A program made the position numbers and the translations under genes. Under the pieces are notes generated by a model, which was not told the origin of the DNA, made no database searches, and saw nothing but the letters and a program-made list of their open reading frames with translations. DNA of 64,000 bases from Maritimibacter alkaliphilus HTCC2654 (lineage in GTDB: Bacteria; Pseudomonadota; Alphaproteobacteria; Rhodobacterales; Rhodobacteraceae), in contig NZ_AAMT01000013.1 in the NCBI RefSeq assembly GCF_000152805.1, positions 1 to 64,000 of the forward strand, written 5' to 3'. Each line of letters begins with the position of its first letter. Within the stretch, counting starts at the first letter, position 1. Positions 34,251 to 42,218 of this stretch are shown in pieces.

Positions 34251-34895
34251 TCACCTGGCCTGAAGAGATGCGATGCCTTGTGCGCCGATCGTGATCAGCC
34301 CGACCGACAAGGCAAACGCAGCCAGGGCAAGCAGCATCACGCCCGTGTTCATGGGCAAGCGACGTACAACCGGTCCAAGAAATTCCGACCGCCCGAAAGC
34401 CGAGACGTAGAGCGGCAACGCGCTTATCATAGTCGCATAGAGGTAAACGCCGGAGATGTTCTCGAAAAACGCCGAACGCGCAAGAGTCGGGGATACAACC
34501 GCCAAAGCGGTTGAACGATTGCCGCCGAATGACCCGAACCAGTCGGCAGATAGAACGTATATCAGCACGTGGAGACCTGGAAAGAGAAGGGCTCTGAGCA
34601 AGACATCGACCAGCACGAAAAACGCCGTGTCTCTTGAGCCCGCCTTTGGTTGCTTTGTCATAGCGAAAAGGAAAAAACTGACATAGTTGACGGCAAAAAC
34701 CACGGGCAAACCGTTGGTCGCAACCTGCCTTAGTAAGCGCATGAGTGCCGGTCCGCCGGCAGCAAGAGCCGGAGCAAAGCCCGGAGCCAGTAAGACGTAG
34801 AACAACAGGACCGGCAGTAATGCAGCGAAGCTGAACAGCAGGACATTTCTAACAAACTGAGCCGCGGGCATACTGATAGAGAAAAATCTATCCAT
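34251..34895 (-). CDS. Integral membrane protein, unknown
   Basis: 214 residues from ATG 34895 (MDRFFSISMPAAQF); GTG 34922 is an alternative. There are about five to six hydrophobic helices, with FVLVDVLLRALLFPGLHVLIYVLS and a polar loop with FGGNRSTALAV. It converges on the permease gene. I do not recognise the family, and no motif identifies an activity. Confidence 0.65.
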   Translation of the reverse strand: MDRFFSISMPAAQFVRNVLLFSFAALLPVLLFYVLLAPGFAPALAAGGPALMRLLRQVATNGLPVVFAVNYVSFFLFAMTKQPKAGSRDTAFFVLVDVLLRALLFPGLHVLIYVLSADWFGSFGGNRSTALAVVSPTLARSAFFENISGVYLYATMISALPLYVSAFGRSEFLGPVVRRLPMNTGVMLLALAAFALSVGLITIGAQGIASLQAR

Positions 34896-34936
34896 TGAAA
34901 TAGCCTGCCATGTGGGCACCACTAGGTCGATGATAC

Positions 34937-35117
34937 GGGGCGTTGTTGCACAAGTCTGACGCCTCAGGATTCCCTTCGCGAACCCATGCTGTTAGCCGCA
35001 TTCCATGAGCAACCCATCTCCCGCCCGCTATCGTACGACCAACTGGTCCAGCTACAACGCATCGCTGCGCAAGCGGGGGTCCCTCCTGATCTGGGTCGAC
35101 GAAGACATCACTTGGCG
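34937..35117 (+). mobile_element. Left-end remnant of an IS5-family insertion sequence
   Basis: The stretch starts with GGGGCGTTGTTGCACAA, a typical IS5-group terminal repeat. From ATG 35004 a frame reads MSNPSPARYRTTNWSS, then RKRGSLLIW and DEDITW, the N terminus of IS5/IS903-type transposases. It breaks off near 35117, where CcdA sequence begins. Only about 180 bases remain, with no right end, so a deletion removed the rest together with the native ccdA start. It forms the 5' region of the gene at 35112. Confidence 0.8.
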
Positions 35118-35834
35118 CGCGCCCTCACCGCCGCCCTCCTAGCCGGCACGATATCATTTCTGTCCCCCTGCGTGCTACCTCTTGTGCCAGGTTATGTCTC
35201 CTACGTAACCGGGCGCACAGCCGCTGAGGGCGGGGTGGTCGGCGCTTCGCCGTCGCGCGCGGTCTGGCTGAGCCTGTGTTTTGTCCTCGGCTTCTCCACC
35301 ATCTTCATGGGACTTGGCGCATCCGCGACTGCAATGGGTCAGGCCCTGCTTCGGTGGCGGTATGAACTCAACCTCGTTGGGGGCGGCATCATCATTTTCT
35401 TCGGGCTCTTCATGATAGGAGCCGCGCGTGTTTCGGTCATGGAACGCGACTTCCGATTCAATCTCAACATCCCCGGGGGCCAACCCGCTGCGTCCTATGT
35501 CCTCGGTCTTGCCTTCGGTTTCGGCTGGACTCCGTGCATCGGCCCGATCCTCGGCGCGATCCTGACAGCCAGTGCGGCGAGTGCCACGATGGGCGAAGGT
35601 ATCATGCTGCTTGCCGTCTATTCCGCCGGCCTTGGAATACCGTTTCTGATCGTGGCCGGATTCACCGACCAGATCGCGGGACGGTTGCGGGCCATCGGCC
35701 GGGTTGGCCGCCGCCTCCACCAGCTTGCGGGCATAGTGATGATCTTGATGGGGCTGGCGATGATGACAGGGCAGTTGAGCGCGCTGTCATACTGGATGCT
35801 CGACGTATTTTCGGTTCTGGGACGGATCGGATAG
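35112..35834 (+). CDS. ccdA: CcdA-type thiol reductant transporter, N terminus altered by an IS
   Basis: About 240 residues with six membrane helices and the CcdA/DsbD-core motifs SFLSPCVLPLVPGYVSYV and FGFGWTPCIGPILG, whose two Cys pass electrons across the membrane to CcmG. The IS5 remnant ends inside the first codons, so the native start is gone. In frame, TTG 35112 (LARALTAALLAG) or ATG 34986 inside the remnant could serve. The whole conserved core is intact, so it may be functional, but expression needs a new start and promoter, perhaps from the IS. A ZntR/CadR-type box follows at 35875. Confidence 0.75.
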   Translation: MARALTAALLAGTISFLSPCVLPLVPGYVSYVTGRTAAEGGVVGASPSRAVWLSLCFVLGFSTIFMGLGASATAMGQALLRWRYELNLVGGGIIIFFGLFMIGAARVSVMERDFRFNLNIPGGQPAASYVLGLAFGFGWTPCIGPILGAILTASAASATMGEGIMLLAVYSAGLGIPFLIVAGFTDQIAGRLRAIGRVGRRLHQLAGIVMILMGLAMMTGQLSALSYWMLDVFSVLGRIG

Positions 35835-35874
35835 CTCCATTAGTAGCAGCGTCTATTGATAACAGAAAATTTTC

Positions 35875-35905
35875 TTGAACCTCTAGTAGCTTTAGGAGTT
35901 AAGCC
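35875..35905 (+). promoter_or_regulatory. ZntR/CadR/PbrR-type promoter
   Basis: -35 TTGAAC, 19-bp spacer with CTCTAGTAGCTTTAGGAG, -10 TAAGCC. The dyad is of the CTAG kind used by Zn/Cd/Pb-responsive MerR proteins. It faces the L,D-transpeptidase at 36028. Confidence 0.75.
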
Positions 35906-36027
35906 ACCGACAAAGAACGGCACCATGGAGCAAGTTGCCAATAACGCCTCACTCCTTCCCGGGCGAACAACACTGCGTTCGGGGTAAGGTTCGGTTTGCC
36001 GTCCAATGCGTGAACGGAGCAATCTAT

Positions 36028-36693
36028 ATGCTGACAAGACGACATTTCATCCAGACGACCACCGCGCTGTTTTCGGCATCGATATCCAGCCCGCTCCTTG
36101 CAGACACGTGGCCTACCGATGCGCAGAAGGCAGCTTGGGACGCACAGGTTACACCTCCCGGCTACGACCCGGCCACGTCCAACCCTTGGGGCCTTCACCC
36201 TCGCTTCCTGCCACAGCGGGTCCTCGCGAAGGACGGACTTGTACCCGGTGATATCCATGTCGATGCTGTTGCGCGCTATCTCTACCACATCGAAGAAGGC
36301 GGCACGGCGATGCGCTATGGCGTGGCGATCGCGCGCGGTAAACTTTACGAACCGGGCACCTATACGATCAAGCGCAAGGTCAGGTGGCCGCATTGGCAGC
36401 CGACACAAAACATGATCGACCGCGACCCAGAGCTCTACGCCGATATCGCTGACGGTATGGAACCCGGACCTGAAAACGCGCTCGGATCGCGAGCCCTCTA
36501 TCTCTTCGTCGGCGACCGAGACACCTATCTAAGGATTCACGGGACACCGTATCCAAGAAGCATTGGCGGCCGTGCGAGTTCCGGCTGCGTCCGAATGGTC
36601 ATGGCACACATCAATGATCTCTATCCCAACGTCGAGATTGGCTCGACGGCATTCCTGTACTCGGCGGAAGACAGCGTCACCCCGAGAAGTTGA
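36028..36693 (+). CDS. L,D-transpeptidase (YkuD fold) 4
   Basis: 221 residues: signal peptide (LTRRHFIQTTTAL, possible Tat, ending LLADTW), then the YkuD catalytic pair H171 (RIHGTPYP) and C187 (GRASSGCVRM). It is nearly collinear with the 26575 gene over its whole length, with most differences in the N-terminal part. GGAG precedes ATG 36028; the longer open frame from 35935 lacks a signal peptide. The Zn/Cd/Pb-type promoter 120 bases upstream separates it from copy 3, which sits in a DsbB operon. Confidence 0.9.
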   Translation: MLTRRHFIQTTTALFSASISSPLLADTWPTDAQKAAWDAQVTPPGYDPATSNPWGLHPRFLPQRVLAKDGLVPGDIHVDAVARYLYHIEEGGTAMRYGVAIARGKLYEPGTYTIKRKVRWPHWQPTQNMIDRDPELYADIADGMEPGPENALGSRALYLFVGDRDTYLRIHGTPYPRSIGGRASSGCVRMVMAHINDLYPNVEIGSTAFLYSAEDSVTPRS

Positions 36694-36740
36694 CTGGCGC
36701 ATCATGTGTTACGCGTGGGCTTGACGCATCTGTGGGCTGA

Positions 36741-37013
36741 TCAGGACTGGCGCGAAGTGCAGATGGGGTTGCCACCTGCCGAGCGTAGCGGAACCAAGGT
36801 GTTTTCCACCGGACCGCTGTGTTCATACCAATAACAGCCATCCTCGGGACGAAGCCGCGCCGTGGTGAGATCCTGACCAGGCGCAGCAAGGGCAATGACG
36901 GCCTCGGGAACACTTCCCACTTCGTTGCGAGCGCCGCCGTCGTCCAGCGTTGGCACCGCGCAGCCAGCAAGCACCAATGTCGCTGCGATAATCGGCGCGT
37001 TTCGTTTCTGCAT
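36741..37013 (-). CDS. Small lipoprotein, unknown
   Basis: 90 residues from ATG 37013 behind GAGG at 5 bases: short signal with lipobox LVLAGC, then an acidic stretch and a C-terminal part with CYWYEHSGPVENTLVPL and CTS. Two Cys, spaced about 23 apart, may form a disulfide. It converges on the transpeptidase gene. Family not recognised. Confidence 0.65.
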   Translation of the reverse strand: MQKRNAPIIAATLVLAGCAVPTLDDGGARNEVGSVPEAVIALAAPGQDLTTARLRPEDGCYWYEHSGPVENTLVPLRSAGGNPICTSRQS

Positions 37014-37142
37014 GTCTACCTCACTCATTCTGATCGCTTCGTACCGGCAAGCGTTGCTCCAACCGCGTCGTTTCAAGGGGGCGGCTAGCTTCAAGCCTCC
37101 GCAGGGCGCCTTTCTTGCTGGACGAATATCCACTTGTTGCCC

Positions 37143-37173
37143 TTGAAGCTCTAGTTACTGTAGGGGCTATGTC
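37143..37173 (+). promoter_or_regulatory. ZntR/CadR/PbrR-type promoter of the Zn/Cd/Pb ATPase
   Basis: -35 TTGAAG, 19-bp spacer with CTCTAGTTACTGTAGGGG, -10 TATGTC. The dyad is CTCTAG / CTGTAG, close to the published PbrR and CadR operators in pattern. It faces the ATPase at 37206. Confidence 0.85.
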
Positions 37174-37205
37174 AATGTGGAATCAATGAATCCTGAGGTC
37201 AATCC

Positions 37206-39560
37206 ATGTCTTCCGACGGCAACCGCAACGATCACGGCCATCCGGGTGATCAAGAGCATTCTGACCCAAGAGGCAACTCCTGTTGCGACGCCAGCAAGGA
37301 CGTCGCGTCCACGGCGCCAGCGCCGTCTGGCGGAAGGAGCTTTCAGGTCTCCGGGCTCGATTGCGCCGAAGAGGTGGCGATCCTGAACCGGGTTGTCGGG
37401 CCGAAAGTGGGCGGAACCGAACACCTGGCATTCGACGTGATCAACGGGCGAATGACCATCCTCGATAGCGCCGAGAGGATACCAGACGACGAAGTCACGC
37501 AGTTGGTCGCAACGACCGGCATGAGCGCCAAGCCATGGGATGCCGACAACGCAGCAGAGGACCAGGCGGCGCATCTGGCACGTCAGAAGCGCTTTACCTC
37601 GTTGAGCGGCGGCTTCTGGGCGGCGGGATTCCTTTTTCACATTGTCGAGACCGGCATGGGCGGCGCGCTCGGGCTCTTTGCGGGCCATGGCGAGGTGCCT
37701 ATGCCTATGGTGGAAGCAGGGATCTTCGCCGTCGCGATTCTTTTTGGCGTCTGGCTTGTCGCGCCCAAGGCCTGGTCTTCGGCGCGGAGGCTTAGCCCCG
37801 ACATGAACCTGCTCATGGTGGTGGCCGTCGCGGGCGCCATCGGCCTCGGCGAGTTTTTTGAGGCCGCGACGGTCGCCTTCTTCTTCTCGCTTTCGCTTTA
37901 TCTTGAGAGCTGGAGCGTGGGGCGGGCGCGTAATGCGGTTTCCGCGCTCCTCGATCTGGCGCCGCCAACGGCGCGGGTTCTTTACGACGACGGATCTGAA
38001 TCCGACGTTCCGGCCGCGGCCGTGGCAGTCAATGCAAGGTTTATCGTGCGCGGCGGCGACCGGATCCCCCTCGACGGTGAGGTCGTGGACGGGGCAGGGG
38101 CCGTCGATCAGGCCCCAATTACTGGGGAAAGCGCGCTAGTGCCCAAGGAACCAGGCGACGAGGTCTATGCCGGCACGATCAACGGCGAGGGCACACTGAC
38201 GGTGCGGGCGACGAAGGCCGCCTCGGACACGGTGCTCGCGAAAATCATTCGCATGGTGGGCGATGCCCATGCCCGCCGCGCGCCGGTCGAACAGTGGGTG
38301 GCCAAGTTCGCGCGCATCTACACACCCATCGTGATGGCTTTGGCGATCGCCATCGCGCTGGTGCCGCCACTGCTGCTCGGCGGCGCCTGGGACTACTGGT
38401 TCTACAATGCTCTGGTCCTTCTGGTCATCGCATGTCCTTGCGCGCTGGTCATTTCTACGCCGGTCTCCATCGTGGCAGCGCTGACCGCGTCGGCACGGGC
38501 GGGGGTGCTCATCAAGGGCGGCGCCTATGTCGAGGCGCCGGGGCGGACCACGGCACTGGCGATGGACAAGACCGGGACGATCACCATGGGCGAGCCTGAG
38601 GTGGCGGCGGTTCACCCACTGGTCGGCGTTTCCGCACGCGATCTCATGGCGCTGGCAGCAAGCCTGGAGGCGCGGTCTTCACACCCGCTGGCACGCGCCA
38701 TCCTCTCGCGCGCCGAAGCCGATGGTGTTTCCGTGTCTGCCGCAGAGGACACCCGTACCGTGCCCGGGCGCGGTCTGGAAGGACGCGCCGACGGGCGCGC
38801 TATCTGGCTCGGCTCGGATCGCTTCGCCGAAGAGAAGGGGTTCGGCAATGCCATTCCGGCGGATCTGCGGGATCGGATCGAAGGGGCAGGGAGCACCCTC
38901 GTTGCCGTGGGTGACGAGACCGGCGTGACCGGCGTACTGGAGCTTCGCGACCGCATCCGCCCAGATGCAAAGGGGATCGTTGCGCGTCTGCATGCGCAGG
39001 GTGTGAAGACCATCGTGATGTTGACGGGCGACAACGAACGCACCGCGCGCGCGGTGGCAGCCGAAGTCGGCATCGACGAGGTGCGCGCCGAACTTTTGCC
39101 AGAAGACAAGGTGACGGCCATTGAGGAACTCGTCGAAAGCCACGACATGGTGGCGATGATCGGCGACGGTGTGAATGACGCACCGGCCATGGCGCGGGCG
39201 CATTATGCCATCGCCATGGGCGCTGTCGGATCGGATGCCGCGATCGAGACGGCCGACATCGCGCTGATGACCGACGACATCGGCAAGGTACCCTGGCTTA
39301 TCGGCCATTCGCGCCGTGCCATGACGATCATCCACCAGAATATCGGCATATCGCTGGCGACCAAGGCGCTGTTCGTCGGGCTGACCGCGTTCGGTATGGC
39401 CTCAATGTGGGGCGCCATTGCTGCGGATGTAGGCGTGTCTCTGCTGGTGGTCGCCAACGCACTTCGGCTCCTGAACGGCCATCAGGTTGAGGCCGGGCCT
39501 TCAGGCGGAGAACCGGTGGGCGAGCAGATGGCGAAAGGAGCACTGGCGCACGGTCATTGA
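37206..39560 (+). CDS. Zn/Cd/Pb-exporting P1B-type ATPase (ZntA/CadA-like)
   Basis: 784 residues. A His/Cys-rich N terminus (NDHGHPGDQEHSDP and SCCD) precedes one HMA-like domain whose metal loop is GLDCAEE, so only one Cys remains where CxxC is usual; an acidic residue replaces the second, as in some Zn/Pb pumps. The core has CPC (C410-C412, CPCALVISTPVS), phosphorylation D454 (DKTGTITMG), SSHPLARAIL and [13 protein letters not shown] with the P1B-2 end GSDAAIETADIAL. It exports Zn(II), Cd(II) or Pb(II). Start ATG 37206 lies 33 bases after the -10. Confidence 0.93.
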   Translation: MSSDGNRNDHGHPGDQEHSDPRGNSCCDASKDVASTAPAPSGGRSFQVSGLDCAEEVAILNRVVGPKVGGTEHLAFDVINGRMTILDSAERIPDDEVTQLVATTGMSAKPWDADNAAEDQAAHLARQKRFTSLSGGFWAAGFLFHIVETGMGGALGLFAGHGEVPMPMVEAGIFAVAILFGVWLVAPKAWSSARRLSPDMNLLMVVAVAGAIGLGEFFEAATVAFFFSLSLYLESWSVGRARNAVSALLDLAPPTARVLYDDGSESDVPAAAVAVNARFIVRGGDRIPLDGEVVDGAGAVDQAPITGESALVPKEPGDEVYAGTINGEGTLTVRATKAASDTVLAKIIRMVGDAHARRAPVEQWVAKFARIYTPIVMALAIAIALVPPLLLGGAWDYWFYNALVLLVIACPCALVISTPVSIVAALTASARAGVLIKGGAYVEAPGRTTALAMDKTGTITMGEPEVAAVHPLVGVSARDLMALAASLEARSSHPLARAILSRAEADGVSVSAAEDTRTVPGRGLEGRADGRAIWLGSDRFAEEKGFGNAIPADLRDRIEGAGSTLVAVGDETGVTGVLELRDRIRPDAKGIVARLHAQGVKTIVMLTGDNERTARAVAAEVGIDEVRAELLPEDKVTAIEELVESHDMVAMIGDGVNDAPAMARAHYAIAMGAVGSDAAIETADIALMTDDIGKVPWLIGHSRRAMTIIHQNIGISLATKALFVGLTAFGMASMWGAIAADVGVSLLVVANALRLLNGHQVEAGPSGGEPVGEQMAKGALAHGH

Positions 39561-39829
39561 TCCGGCGGTTTCGGTAGCTCGATATCGCTTTTGCGGTCCA
39601 GCCACGCCAGCGCCCCGACAGAGAATTCCGAACCCCGGTAGGGTTCCGTCCAGGCGGTCTCGATGTCGTCCCAGGGCAGAGGCTCGAGATTTCCAAGAAA
39701 GAGCGTCAGACGGTAGGCCGCTGCCTCGGGAAGCCAAGGCGCCTCCTTGGCCGGCGTCGCGGCGACAGGTCCGGACAGGAGGAGCGCACTTGCGAGTGTG
39801 GCGAGCAGCACTCTCATAATATTTCGCAT
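39554..39829 (-). CDS. Small exported protein, divergent from MntR
   Basis: 91 residues from ATG 39829, with GGAGG 8 bases before it: signal peptide ending PVAATP, then a short mature domain of about 65 residues (KEAPWLPEAAAYRLTLFLGNLEPLPWDDIET). No cysteines or His clusters. Its 3' end overlaps the ATPase stop by 7 bases, convergent. The shared upstream region with mntR holds a palindromic operator, so manganese control is likely. Family not recognised. Confidence 0.7.
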   Translation of the reverse strand: MRNIMRVLLATLASALLLSGPVAATPAKEAPWLPEAAAYRLTLFLGNLEPLPWDDIETAWTEPYRGSEFSVGALAWLDRKSDIELPKPPDQ

Positions 39830-39850
39830 CACCACGGCCTCCAAAGTAAA

Positions 39851-39870
39851 AAGTTAGACATGGCTAACTT
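39851..39870. promoter_or_regulatory. Palindromic operator, DtxR/MntR type
   Basis: AAGTTAG and CTAACTT flank a 6-base centre, giving a perfect 7-bp inverted repeat between the divergent genes at 39829 and 39927. TTAG...CTAA is the core of DtxR-family boxes, so MntR itself is the likely binder. Confidence 0.75.
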
Positions 39871-39926
39871 ATCTACCCGAAGCAAACAAGTTGTCAATCC
39901 CACTGTTTCGCTGCAAAGTCCCGAGT

Positions 39927-40385
39927 ATGACAAAGCTACAATCACAAGGGCGTGAGCCATTCGAAGCGGTCGACCGGGCTCCCGAGGCGCAGGCCGATGG
40001 CTTTGCGACCGTGCGTCAGGCACATGAAAGCGAGATGGCGGAGGATTACGTCGAACTGATCGCGGAACTGATCGAGACGCGCGGGGAGGCAAGACCGGTC
40101 GAGATCGCCGAGCGGCTTGGCGTGAAGCCGCCGACCGTGACCAAGAACATCTCGCGGCTCAAGGCTGCTGGTCTGGTCCGGCGGGAGCCATACCGCGCGA
40201 TATTCCTCACCGATGCCGGGCAGGACCTCGCGGAGATCTGTCGACGCCGCCACAGGGTCGTCGTCGCCTTTCTTCTGAGCCTGGGAATCGACGAAGAGAC
40301 CGCGGAACGCGATGCGGAAGGGATCGAGCATCACGTCAGCGGGACGACATTGGAGGCGTTCGAGCGACGGCTCAATCAGAAATGA
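39927..40385 (+). CDS. mntR: Manganese-responsive regulator MntR (DtxR family)
   Basis: 152 residues, collinear with enterobacterial MntR: an N-terminal extension with GFATVRQAHESEMAEDYVELIAELI, a winged helix (RPVEIAERLGVKPPTVTKNISRLKAAGLV) and the metal-binding dimer domain (RRRHRVVVAFLLSLG and DAEGIEHHVS with the His/Glu ligands). ATG 39927 has no strong ribosome site; upstream starts lack conserved sequence. It would repress or activate Mn(II) transport genes, none of which are recognisable here, and probably the divergent 39829 gene. Confidence 0.88.
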   Translation: MTKLQSQGREPFEAVDRAPEAQADGFATVRQAHESEMAEDYVELIAELIETRGEARPVEIAERLGVKPPTVTKNISRLKAAGLVRREPYRAIFLTDAGQDLAEICRRRHRVVVAFLLSLGIDEETAERDAEGIEHHVSGTTLEAFERRLNQK

Positions 40386-40479
40386 GCTCGCCTAGATGCA
40401 CATTCGCGCGATTCTCTATCGGGACCTCGAGCTATCAGGTCTTCAAGCCGCTGACACGTTTGCGCAATTTCGAAGCTCG

Positions 40480-40647
40480 CTAGCCGAGAACCCGCGACAG
40501 CACGATGGTTGCAAACAGGGCGACAAGTCCGAAGGCGATCGCAGACGCTACCGCATATTGGAGGATATCCAGGTGATTCCCCCTCCTCCGTCGTGCCAGA
40601 TAGCCACCCCAGATCGCGCCTCCGATAGCGCTCACGATCACAAGCAT
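40480..40647 (-). CDS. Small membrane protein
   Basis: 55 residues from ATG 40647: two hydrophobic helices (about 3-18 and 32-53) joined by a basic loop (LARRRRGNHL). GGAGG lies 7 bases before the ATG and the ATG overlaps the lnt stop (TGATG). It is the last gene of the long minus-strand operon. Family not recognised. Confidence 0.7.
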   Translation of the reverse strand: MLVIVSAIGGAIWGGYLARRRRGNHLDILQYAVASAIAFGLVALFATIVLSRVLG

Positions 40648-42218
40648 CAGGATACCTCCGTTCCAAAATGCCGCGCATCGGGTTCTCGTCCGAGCAAACT
40701 GGCCAGCCAGCCGAAGACCCAGCACCCAAAAACAAGAACCAACAAGGTCCAGTCGCCGAACCGCGCATAGGGCGTTGGAGTACGCGCGCCCGGCAGGCCG
40801 GCATCAATGGTGCCTGTTTCCCCGGTATCAAGACGCGCGACGACATTTCCATTGGCGTCGATGATCGCGGATATCCCAGTGTTGGCCGCCCGGACCACGG
40901 GAAGTCCCTCCTCGACCGCGCGCATCCGCGCGGAGGCGAGGTGCTGCTCGGGTCCGATGCTGGTTCCGAACCAGGCATCATTTGTGGCGTTGAATATCCA
41001 GTCGGGGCGGAAAAGGTCATCGACCACGTGGCCCGGAAAGATGATCTCGTAACAGATCGCCACCGCGACCAGAGGCGCGCCAGGGATCGCCAGCGTGCGC
41101 GGCCCTGGTCCCGGCGTGAAATCGCCCAACCCTTCGGTCAGCCGCTCGATGGGCAGCCAGCCTTTCAGGGGCACATATTCCCCGAACGGAACAAGATAAT
41201 GTTTTGCATACCCCGTCAGAACCTCGCCGCTGCCGTCATAGGCCTGAACCGTGTTGAAATATCTGGTTCCCCCATCGCCCTCCACTCGGTCAGGCGCACC
41301 TGTCAGTAGGATCCTGCCGTCTGGCAAAGCTGCAGATATCCGCGCGCGTGCCGCAGCATCTTCGTCCAGAAAGCCGGGGAAGGCCGTTTCCGGCCAAAGC
41401 AGCAAATCGAAACGTCCGGGTTGCGCGGACAAGCCCAGGTATTTTTCCAAGGTTCGCTGGCGGCTGCCCGGTACCCACTTCTCGACTTGTGGCACATTGC
41501 CTTGGACGATGCGCAAAGCAACGTCTGTCGGCGGCACGTCCTGCCCTGACCGAAGCGCACCGCCAACCCAGAAACCCGCCACAGCAACGGCGAAGAGCAC
41601 GAGAACAGGCGCGCGTCTCTTTGGCGCCGCCACAGTCAACACACCTGGCAATATGCCGATGAAGACCGTGAGAAAGCCCAAACCGTAGCTTCCGACCCAG
41701 GCGGCGGGTTGGCGCAGGGCGGCATAGTCGACAAGGGCATAAGCGGCAAGGTTCCAGGGAAACCCTGTCAGGACATGACCCCGCAGCCATTCCGTGGCCA
41801 CCCAGCAGGTTGCAAACAGCAGGCCCGCCGCAATGCCGCCGACAGCTCGGCGCTGCATGATGGCGGCAAAAAGCATCGCCGCCATGCCCGGGAAGATGGC
41901 AAGTCCGGCGGACAGACCCGCGACCGCCGGAATCGCCAGTGCGCCGAAACGTTCGGCATCGACGTAAAAGCTCTCGGCGATCCAGGAAATTCCAATCCCG
42001 AATTGGCCCAGTCCGAAAGCCCAACCGACAAGGAAAGCGCGCGAGGTTGAGATGTTCCGGAGAACGATAAAGAGCACGGAGAAGGCGACAGGGACCGCGA
42101 TGAGCCAAGAAAACGGCGGAAGAGTCAAAACCGTCAATCCGCCGGCAGCAAGGGCAAGACCCATGCGCTGGAACAGGTTCAGGTCCTCACTAACGAACTG
42201 CGGCAATCCCGGCTTCAT
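40647..42218 (-). CDS. lnt: Apolipoprotein N-acyltransferase Lnt
   Basis: 523 residues: six to seven N-terminal helices, a periplasmic nitrilase-like domain (about 220-480) and a final helix. The catalytic triad is visible: Glu in WPETAFPG, Lys in YAKHYLVPFGEYVPL and Cys in VAICYEIIFP. It adds the third acyl chain to lipoproteins. ATG 42218 overlaps the lspA stop. The length and motifs are those of a full-length enzyme. Confidence 0.93.
   Translation of the reverse strand: MKPGLPQFVSEDLNLFQRMGLALAAGGLTVLTLPPFSWLIAVPVAFSVLFIVLRNISTSRAFLVGWAFGLGQFGIGISWIAESFYVDAERFGALAIPAVAGLSAGLAIFPGMAAMLFAAIMQRRAVGGIAAGLLFATCWVATEWLRGHVLTGFPWNLAAYALVDYAALRQPAAWVGSYGLGFLTVFIGILPGVLTVAAPKRRAPVLVLFAVAVAGFWVGGALRSGQDVPPTDVALRIVQGNVPQVEKWVPGSRQRTLEKYLGLSAQPGRFDLLLWPETAFPGFLDEDAAARARISAALPDGRILLTGAPDRVEGDGGTRYFNTVQAYDGSGEVLTGYAKHYLVPFGEYVPLKGWLPIERLTEGLGDFTPGPGPRTLAIPGAPLVAVAICYEIIFPGHVVDDLFRPDWIFNATNDAWFGTSIGPEQHLASARMRAVEEGLPVVRAANTGISAIIDANGNVVARLDTGETGTIDAGLPGARTPTPYARFGDWTLLVLVFGCWVFGWLASLLGREPDARHFGTEVS

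Noticed and set aside
40386-40479. Possible small RNA or terminator in the gap between mntR and the minus-strand operon end
   Set aside because: Only weak, short inverted repeats without a T-run were seen.
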